Positions 55,970 to 64,000 of a stretch of 64,000 nt of DNA are shown piece by piece (the first letter of the stretch is position 1; every line of letters begins with the position of its first letter). The notes under the pieces are model-generated. The model made no database searches. It was not told the origin of the DNA and saw only the letters and a program-made list of their open reading frames with translations. Location of the stretch: contig NOKP01000021.1 of the NCBI GenBank assembly GCA_002682825.1, forward strand, positions 558,001 to 622,000, read 5' to 3'. A program made the position numbers and the translations under genes. This DNA comes from Neonectria sp. B-13 (lineage: Eukaryota; Ascomycota; Sordariomycetes; Hypocreales; Nectriaceae).

Positions 55970-58900
55970 ATGGCCCCTGCCGTTTTATCAATCAAAGGTG
56001 AGTGTGGTTACATGTCCGAATTTCGTGTTTGCATCTGACACCAGGCCTTAGACCACCATGAAACCTTGATTCGCGAACGGTTTATAAGAATCCTGGAGCT
56101 TTTAGCTGAGCTTGGGCTATACCGCTCGTCACCGAAGTTCTTCATCATTTACGCACACGACAATCCCGATTTGCCCCAGTACGAGGCCAACGCAGACCTC
56201 GTCAGAGAGTTCATCTCCTGGTTCAAAAAACTTTGCTTCGACGTGTATTCAGACAGGTCGCCTCATGGACTGCATTATGGTCGCAAACCTGAGATCTCGG
56301 GCGCAAGTAACGACATCTTGATCAACCAGCTCTGCCTGTTGCCCAAAGACTGGGATGACCGCCACGTCGACCAGGTACTCGTTTTTGGCTCCAAATTGCT
56401 GGGAGAGTATGTTCGAGACGAGAAGCGCTACCAGTCAGACGATGGCATGACTTTCACTCAGGCTTTAGTGGGAACCTGCGAGACGCTTGAAAATGACCTC
56501 GAAAAGCTGAACAACATTCGTCGAGACGACATGAGGCTGGAAGAACATGAGCGGTGGAGGCAGCATATACCTGAAAGGTTGGGCCTCGTTCGGTCGGAAT
56601 ACTCAAAGACGATGAAGAAAGCTTTTCATCATGTGCTTACAGAGCTGGCGCTTTTGGAGTTCAGAGCCAAACGCAAAGCATCGCCGGGGATTATCCCAGT
56701 GCTTTTATGCGACGATCACGACAGCGGCCTCAGAGAGCTTCTTGACAGCAAAGAAACTTTACTTCGAGTTCAGGTCGACGAGGGGAGTCGGGTCAGCCGA
56801 TATAAGAGCTTATTCGAGGTCTTGCTGAGGCTTGAAGGATTCGGGTTTGACAGGCCACTTATTGAAGCCTTTGCCACCTGCTTTGACAACTGCGTCGCGT
56901 TGTTGGAAAATAAGGGACAGCAGGACTCAGCTCAGTATCACCAAGAGTGTGAAGTCATAACCCTACAGACCCTGCGAAAACTGATTGACTCTCCTCAGTA
57001 CAAGCAAGTGGAGAGAGTCATCTCCGATGATGCTATCAGAAAGGCCTTGAACCTACACTCTCTCCTAGCTTGCCTTTCTATCAAGATGATATCGGGAAAG
57101 ACACTGCCAGGAGACTCGAGAGACATTGATCTCGCTGTGATACCACGATCAGATGGGGGACGGACACAGCAGAGCGAGTCGAATGGGAGCAGAAACCCTG
57201 AATCGAGGCAGGTGGTTACAATACATGAATTGTTTGAGCCAAGAGAGCTAGGACGGGGGCACCACACCCGTCCACAGCGAATTATGATCAAGGGCCCACC
57301 AGGAATCGGGAAGACTACTTTGAGCAAGCGCATCATGTATGAATACAGTTGCCACAAGGATCTTCGCCACCGGTACGACTTTGTGGTCCGCTTACCGTTG
57401 AGGAAAATGGAGCACACGAGCGATCTGGGACAACTTCTCTTTGATGAGCTATTCAAACTTGAGCCAAGAGGGCGCGAGTTTGCGACTAAGCTCAGCCAGT
57501 TGATTCTCAAGCAAGGGCGCAATGAAGAGACTCAGCCGACCACATCTCCCAAGATTCTCCTCATTCTGGATGGCTTGGACGAAACCCAAGGATGGTCCCA
57601 TGAGAAGCTCGATTTGCTCATAAAGTTGATTGATCAGCCTCATATCATCGTCTTATCGAGATTCGGCGTCAACGAAATGACTGGCGTCGATGTTGAAATA
57701 GAGGCACTTGGCCTTCGAAAGGAGAGCATAGGAGCTTATGTGGAAAACAGCGCCATTGTTGCGCAAGAAGACGCAGCAGGAATCAAGCGGTTTGTCGAAG
57801 CCAACCAAGCCGTTGAGGAAATGGTTCGGGTGCCGATCCATCTTGACATTCTATGCTACAGCTGGGACGAACTCAAGCGGCAACAAGATTATTCGCAAAT
57901 AGAGACTGAAGACAGACGGCCCACAATGACACAATTTTACCAGGCTGTCGCGTCCAAGCTCTGGCGAAAGGACATTCCGACCTTGAACATCCACGAAGAC
58001 GGGCAACGGCTGACCGAGGAAATCGTCAATGCAGTCCGCGACTCGCGTCGCCTGGAACGTCCAGTTCGAGCAGAAATTGACGTTCTTAGCAAAATAGCTA
58101 TCAAGCTAATAGACCAAGGCAAGGTCGAGTTTTCGGGCGGAGATATCATGGACGCAATCAACGAACTCGAGCATCAAACAGCAACATCGCTGCCTCTTAG
58201 GCTAGACAAAAGCCTGCAAAAGCTATCATTTCTGCGCATAGATTCTGGCCACACACACTCGCCAAGGTACACATTCTTGCACCTCACTTTTCAGGAGTTC
58301 TTCGCCGCTACATACCTAGTGAGCCATTGGGATACCATGGAGGAGCAACTCGGCAGAAACAAGTATAATCACCGCTACGAGGTCATCTGGCGGTTCGTCG
58401 CCGGCTTGTTGCTAAAAGCGCAAGAACTGCAGGCCTTCTTTGACTTGTTGCAACAAGAGCCCCGAGATCTGACAGGGAAACGACAAGCGTATCTATTGAT
58501 GAACTGCTTTGATGAGTGTCGGAACCGCCTGGACAGGACTTTACACGATCACCTTCACGACGCGCTCTCAGAGTGGCTTCACTTCGAAATTATACCCGAT
58601 AGTCGGGGTTACAGTCAAAGGATTTTTAACGCACAAGCTTTTCCCGAGGACATTTTAAGAGATATGCTTGGGCATGAGTTGTCCAAGAATGTGCCGGTGT
58701 GGCCCCTCGGGTGGTTCACTCGGGCAAATCTGTCTGAGGCCCTATGCGACCTTGTAATCAACTACATCGAGCAACAGACACACAAATTTACGATTCGTGA
58801 AATCTCGGCTGTCTTCCTGGTTCAGTCCTCGCTACCCGCCAGCGCCATCAATCGGCTTCACCAAATGTTTCAGAGCAAAGATTGTCCAGACATCATCCTC

Positions 58901-60595
58901 GAAGTAGTAGCTGAGATACTGCACCGACACAAGGAGTTTTCAGAGACTGAGGAACTGGACATAATTGACAGGCTGGCGGCTATACACCCATCAAATCGCT
59001 GGTTGACCTCGGTCAAGCCGAGGTTTCGCACCACCGCCGCCATTCAACGCCTAGTGAAGCTCCTAGGAGGAGAGTGTAGGAACTTTGCGGCCACAACTTT
59101 ACATAATGTGCCCACGCTACCCCGAGAAGCCATTAACGACCTTATTGACGGCTTGTCTCAAAGCGGATCCTCACCAAGTCGAGACTGCTATATTAAAGTG
59201 TTGACCCGATGCGAGCAGTTGCAATTGGAACCAGAATCCATTGAGAGGCTACAGCAATACCTTCTAAGAACCAAAGACCGCTCAATCGCGGTTCAGACAG
59301 CTGCCAGCCTGGTGAAGCTGCCCGCACTCCGCGATGTTGTGTTTCCCCAGTTACAGGAAGTGCTTGAGTGCCCACCGCCAAACGGTTTCGCTATGGAAGA
59401 TATAAAAATGGTGATAAGTAAGCTTCACTTCCTTGGATCGAAACTTCCTCTAGGCATCTGTCGAGCGCTTGCACGCTTGTTAGGTCACGAAAATGAGGCT
59501 TTGCGGTTATCCGCAGGGACCACATTGCTGAACCAGGATGAGGAGTTTGCAGACAGAAGTTTGATAGATGCCGATGTTTTTGTATCCCTACAAAAGGCAT
59601 TTGAGAAGTACCCATTGGATGTGGCATTGGTGTTTCCAGTCCGGCTAGGGTTGCTTGGTGACGACCCGTTCGATTGGGCGATGAAACAGTTGTGCGTCTA
59701 TCGTGATGCCTCACCAGGCAGCAGGCGGAAGGCGATTAATGTACTCCTTCAACTTGTTTCAACTAAGGATGGCCCTCACTTCGATGATCGCTGCGTTTGG
59801 TGGCACGACATTGAAAGCATGGTGCTGGATCCTAAAGTGTCCACTGGCCTTGGGCGTGTCTTGAGGTTCAAGAAAAAATTGGACCCAGAAACACTGGCTC
59901 ATTTCATCTCCGAAATCGAGCATACATTGGTGGCGTTGCCGTGGTTTTGTCCCGATCATGATGCCGTGGCTGCTGTTAAGGGTCGGGCGGAAGCCACCGA
60001 GAAGCTGTTAGACCTAGTGGAACGCACAACAGATTGGAAACCCTTGACATTGGTATTCGAAGCTTTGAAGACAGATGTGGCATTCTCATCTCAAGTGGTC
60101 GAGCGGTTGGCCAAGAGAGTCCGAGAAGCGGAATGGTCTCATGATATACGTATGACGGCGGCCCGACTCCTTTGCTCCCAACCCGTGCTATCCTTACCGG
60201 TACTACGCGACATTGCCAATGTCGGGATTTTTGGACGAGACGTGGAGAAGAAAGCGTGGTTGCATCGAACCCCTCAAGAATTATGCCGCTATGCCGAGTC
60301 TTTAGATGACATATATATCGCTTGGTTCCTCAAGGAACGTTGCCTACATCGGCCGAGTCATTTGGAAGAGGCTGCGGCTATGTGGATACACAATGACTGT
60401 TTTTGTTGGTACGCCCCTGATGGATCTCAAAAGAGCAGGAGGCTGGAGAACGAGAAAATGTTTCGAATTCGGTTCTACAAAGCTCAGAAAAGGTTAGGGA
60501 TACCCAGTTGGGCGCGCATTGTTAAACCGACGCACAACGAGCCGGCACAAGGACGAGTCTACGCAGGACGAGGCAGGCAAGGGCGCAATTCATGA
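55970..60595 (+). CDS. NLR-type STAND protein: TIR/SEFIR-like + NACHT + HEAT-like repeats, 1,523 aa
   Basis: Two exons, 55970-55997 (28 bp, MAPAVLSIK) and 56052-60595, with a 54-bp intron (55998-56051, GTGAGT...CCTTAG; phase matches). Residues about 38-260 look like a TIR/SEFIR-type module: KFFIIYAHDNPDLPQYEANA, LVREFISWFKKLCFDVYSDR, then DQVLVFGSKLLGEYV and GIIPVLLCDDHDSGL, with a helical insert between. NACHT: Walker A GPPGIGKTT (424-432), Walker B LILDGLDE (513-520), a VPIHLDILCYSWDEL segment (about 603-617) and FLHLTFQEFFAATYL (751-765). The remaining 750 residues are helical, HEAT-like. By analogy with fungal NLRs it would be a non-self recognition or cell-death receptor; this is inference. 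The start is hidden because no ATG lies in frame in the long exon before the domain. Confidence 0.88.
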
Positions 60596-60861
60596 ATACT
60601 AGGGTAGAAGGGCTTTCACAGAGTACCTCGAAAGAAGTGGAGTAAGAATGCATAAGAGGTCATGTAGTTTTCAAGCCCATTTATTCCTTGGTTGACACTC
60701 TTCTCATATTTCGGTAACTCCATGTTAAACGATACGAGGATGGCGCAAATGGCCTCATGTTTATGCCGGCTTATGTCATCAAACTCGCACGTGAATTCGC
60801 GTTTTAGTCGATTTCCTTGCATCCCACTTTCACATGCAACATCACGATCCTACAAGAAGCC

Positions 60862-62240
60862 ATGGCACGTAGGGCCAAACCTGCGCCACCAAAGGCGCCG
60901 AAGACTGCGCTCGTCCTAGACAATGGCGCCGACACCCTAAAGGCCGGCTTCGTCCGCGGCGGAGAAATCGACGAGCCACGCATCATCCCCAACTGCATTG
61001 CCCGCGACCGCGCGCGGAAGGTCTATGTTGGCTCCGATCTCGACAAGTGCCGCGACTTTGGCGAGATTCAGTTACGTCGGCCGGTTGAGAAGGGCTTCAT
61101 CGTCAACTGGGAGGCGCAGAAGGAGGTCTGGGACCATGAATTCTTCGACGACAACGCCCCGATGAAATGTGATCCTGCAGGGACACGGCTGATTCTGGGT
61201 GAACCCCCCAACGGGCTGCCGATGCTGGAAACGAACTGCGATCAAATCGTTTTCGAGGAATATGGTTTCGCCAGCTACTACCGCGGAATTGGTATGCATT
61301 TCTAGCTAACAAGCCGCCCATCACAAGCTAACAGGAGCTAGGTCCAACCTTTAACGCCTACCACGACATCCAGAGCATCTTCCAGACCCCAAAGGACGCT
61401 CCCACTGTCGCAAACACTCCCTCCGAAGCCGTCATTGTGATCGACTCCGGATACTCCCATACGACCATCACCCCTCTGCTCCAAGGCCGACCATTGCAGT
61501 CTGCGATTCGGAGGCTCGATGTTGGTGGCAAGGTCTTGACGAACTACCTGACGAGGCTCATCTCCCTGCGCCACTTCGATATGCGAAACGATACATACAT
61601 TGTCAACGAGATGAAAGAAATGGCTTGCTATGTGTCTTCTGATTTCAAGGCCGACCTGGAAAAGTCTTGGAAGGGAACGCGGGGAGAGCGACGTCCGGAC
61701 TTTGTCTCGGGAGGTGGCCTTGCAAAGGACTACATTCTGCCTGATTTCCATGCTCGCTCGAAGGGCGTCATTTGCGATTACGATCCCTCACGACACTCCA
61801 AGGCAAAAAAGGCGGCCGGTCAGTCCGAGGAGGACGCCTTGACCTTGCGCAACGAGAGATTCTCGGTTCCCGAACTCATCTTCAGCCCCTCAGACGGAGG
61901 CATTCGGCAACCTGGTCTGGCCGACCTGATTCAGGAATCTCTGGATCAGCTCCCCATTGGCCTCTGGCCCAGCATGCTGGCCAATATCGTTGTCGTGGGT
62001 GGCAACGCCATGTTCGATGGGTTCATCCAGCGCCTCCAGAAGGAGGTTGTTCAACGTGTCCCTGACGACTGCATCGTCCGAGTTGCGAGACCAGCGGACC
62101 CCATCACCAACACATGGTACGGCGGTGCCAACCTAGCAAACCATTCGCAAATCGACAAACTAGCCGTGACAAAACTAGAGTACGAGGAGCACGGCGCTGC
62201 CTGGGTTGCTCGCAAATTTGCCGCTGGTTTGGGAGCATGA
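60862..62240 (+). CDS. arp6: Actin-related protein Arp6, 442 aa
   Basis: Two exons, 60862-61291 and 61342-62240, with a 50-bp intron. Arp6 is a subunit of the SWR1 complex that deposits H2A.Z. The actin fold is seen in ALVLDNGADTLKAGFVRGGE, PNCIARDRARKVYVGSDL, EPPNGLPMLETNCDQIVFEE, GFASYYRGIGPTFNAY across the splice, VIVIDSGYSHTTITPLLQGR, RLDVGGKVLTNYLTRLIS, FSVPELIFSPSDGG, NIVVVGGNAMFDGFI, and the C-terminal TNTWYGGANLANHS. Length and order match Arp6 (about 430-450). Start MARRAKPAPPKAPK is preferred over an upstream in-frame ATG at 60817. It lies 266 bp downstream of the NLR on the same strand; the functional link is unlikely. Confidence 0.95.
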
Positions 62241-63019
62241 GGACTGCTGATTATTCACACCGGCCTGACATGGCCAAGTTCGGCAAGTAATAGTGACTAG
62301 TCTACACTGGCGCACTTGGTGACATTTGGGTGGAATGACAAGGATGAGAACAAACTCCTAAGGGGACGTATTTACCTCAGCCAACCCTGGATTCTCAGGC
62401 CAGGAGACATTGGAATTGCCTAGCAACCTCCAATTATGGACACTATCTGGGGTGCTAACAAGCTACTGGCTGACAGCAACAGCCTTGTGTTCGGCAACGT
62501 CTTTCGGCATGCTGCTACGAAGGATCAGGAACCACAAGGTGAAACTTCACATGATTGGACATGCTTGAATGGCGTGCAATCCCGCTCATCGCTGCCCTGG
62601 TATGGAACTCCAGCAAAGATAGATGAGCAACGACAGCCTTGGTGATGTAGGCAAGGGGTGGTTTCGACATGGAGCACCTTCTACTGCTTGGACGATTCGC
62701 ACCGATTCGCACACAGCTGTCGGGCACCAACTCAGGGTTCAAACTCTAGTCATTGTGAGATCCAAGTAGGATCACGGTCTGTTTACTTCAAGACTAAGGG
62801 CAACTAAAAAGTAACCTCTGGAGAACGATCAACCGCTCTCCTTATCTGCTCTCGGCTACCACTCTCAAGGGGGAAAGGGCCATCCGCTGAAAGAACATAC
62901 ATATTGTACTTATTCATGTAGAAGACCTGTAGACAGTACCAAAATAATCCTGCCACTGCTCATTAAACCTCCACAGCTATTATTGGGTATCATAGTAAAT
63001 GTGCATACAAGCAACGCAA
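62241..63019. other. Convergent intergenic region
   Basis: 3' flanks of arp6 (plus) and the MDR oxidoreductase (minus). No gene seen; open frames are short and not conserved-looking. Confidence 0.55.
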
Positions 63020-64000
63020 TCAGTTTCCGCCGTCAACGCGAACAATTACCTTCCCTGCGCTAGATCCTTTCTTCATGTGTTCAAAAGCCTTGTGCGTGTC
63101 CTCGAAGTCGAAGACGGAATCTATGACCGTCTTCACCTTGCCCTCCACCATCCACTCAACGATCTGCTCCAAAGCGGCTCGGTCGTTGTAGATGTTGAAC
63201 GCGACGAACTTGCGCTTCCCACCACCGAGAAAGGACGGAAGGAACAAGCTCTTGACGAGGCTAGCCACGCTGCCGCATGAGATCGCACCACCCACGAAGA
63301 CATACTTGCCCTTTGGGAGGAGGAAGTTGTGTGACGCGGCGTATAGGTTCGGAGGCGAGTTGCCGACGTTGTCGACGATCAAGCTGAAGACTTGGCCCTT
63401 TTTCTTGAGTTCTTCAATGACACTGCCGGTCTTGTAGTCGATGATGTCGTCTGCGCCGGTTTCTTTACAGAGAGACGCTTTCTCCGTCGAACATGAGACC
63501 GTGACGTGGCAGCCGATAACTTTGGCGATCTGGATCCCAAAGAGGCCCACGCCGCCCGAGCCGCCGTTAATAAAAATCCTGTCCCCGGTCTTGACGTGAG
63601 GCGTGATAGTCAAGTACGCCGTCAACGCAGCCGTGGGCGCCCCGGCAGCCTGGTCCATGTCAAAGCCAGCTGGGATAGTAACGCAGGCGTCGCGGTTCAC
63701 GACGGCGAACTGCGACAGCGTGCCCTCCCTCCGGCCGGCCAGGACGCGGCCGAGAACGGCGTCGCCGGGCTTGACGTCGTCGATGCCCGAGGCAACGGTG
63801 ACGACGGTGCCGCTGAAGTCCATTCCGGGCGTCTTGGGGAACTGTGTGAGGGCCCGCGAGGCCATGCCGAGTTGCAGCATCTTGTAGTCGGCGTGATTGA
63901 GGCCGGCTCTGGCGATCTCGACGAGGAGCTGGCCGTTTTGCAGGGGCTTTGACGGGCGGGCTGCTTCTTCGACGAGTTTGAGCGTCTTGTCGATGAGGCC
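63020..64000 (-). CDS. Medium-chain dehydrogenase/quinone oxidoreductase (5' end outside window)
   Basis: 326 codons plus stop of an NADPH-dependent MDR enzyme (quinone oxidoreductase or RTN4IP1-like). The Asp in LNHADYK, GMDFSGTVV, VKPGDAVLG, then the cofactor-binding FINGGSGGVGLFGIQIAK, VTVSCSTEKASLCKETGADD, SLIVDNVGN, and the C-terminal SAGKVIVRV are family hallmarks. There are no catalytic zinc-ligand clusters, consistent with the zinc-independent subgroup. The frame is open to the right edge, so the N-terminus and start are missing. Reaction: reduction of quinones or other alpha,beta-unsaturated carbonyls; substrate unknown. Tail-to-tail with arp6. Confidence 0.9.
   Translation of the reverse strand, partial: GLIDKTLKLVEEAARPSKPLQNGQLLVEIARAGLNHADYKMLQLGMASRALTQFPKTPGMDFSGTVVTVASGIDDVKPGDAVLGRVLAGRREGTLSQFAVVNRDACVTIPAGFDMDQAAGAPTAALTAYLTITPHVKTGDRIFINGGSGGVGLFGIQIAKVIGCHVTVSCSTEKASLCKETGADDIIDYKTGSVIEELKKKGQVFSLIVDNVGNSPPNLYAASHNFLLPKGKYVFVGGAISCGSVASLVKSLFLPSFLGGGKRKFVAFNIYNDRAALEQIVEWMVEGKVKTVIDSVFDFEDTHKAFEHMKKGSSAGKVIVRVDGGN

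Noticed and set aside
1..64000. tRNA, rRNA, transposon and CRISPR features
   Set aside because: I scanned intergenic DNA for GGTTCGA-type B boxes, terminal repeats, transposase or reverse-transcriptase motifs and repeat-spacer arrays and saw none convincing; a dedicated scan could still find a tRNA.

Overview
The window is nuclear DNA of a filamentous ascomycete, most likely a Sordariomycete; I cannot name the genus. The evidence is short GT-AG introns (about 46-102 bp, with CTAAC/CTGAC-like branch sites), a GC-rich coding style, and typical fungal families: 2EXR, Zn2Cys6, GH71 mutanase, DUF7871 cysteine-rich protein, TOR, Sip5 and a NACHT-type NLR. I support 22 protein genes, two of them cut by the window edges (RCC1 at the left, an MDR oxidoreductase at the right). 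I found no rRNA, tRNA, transposon or CRISPR array.

Layout. 1-10 kb: a 3'-truncated RCC1 Ran exchange factor, a metallothionein-like cysteine-rich protein divergent from a 2EXR gene, then a D-amino-acid oxidase convergent with an aldo-keto reductase, and a DUF3716-like protein. 10-20 kb: a small unknown protein, a C2H2 zinc-finger protein, a GPI-anchored beta-lactamase-fold protein, and a divergent Zn2Cys6 factor. 20-38 kb is a core housekeeping block: Rtf2 divergent from TOR kinase, glucosidase II beta divergent from a CCNDBP1-like protein, a GH71 glucanase without a signal peptide, and Sip5. 38-50 kb: two long gene-free intervals (2.9 and 3.7 kb) around a UFD1-like protein, then an F-box protein with a 7-nt microexon. 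50-64 kb: an Ara2-like D-arabinose dehydrogenase, a second secreted beta-lactamase-fold protein, a 1,523-residue NLR with a TIR/SEFIR-like N-terminus, the actin-related protein Arp6, and the MDR oxidoreductase.

Genes that may work together by family knowledge: TOR and Sip5 (nutrient signalling), RCC1, Rtf2 and Arp6 (nucleus and chromatin), and the UFD1-like and F-box proteins (ubiquitin pathway). There is no obvious biosynthetic cluster. The two beta-lactamase-fold genes share two intron positions and are old paralogues. The most unusual locus is the NLR: its N-terminal 250 residues look like an extended TIR/SEFIR-type module, its start lies in a 28-bp exon, and its codon use is less GC-biased than that of its neighbour Arp6.

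All exon boundaries were derived by eye from splice signals, reading phase and family conservation. No search was run.
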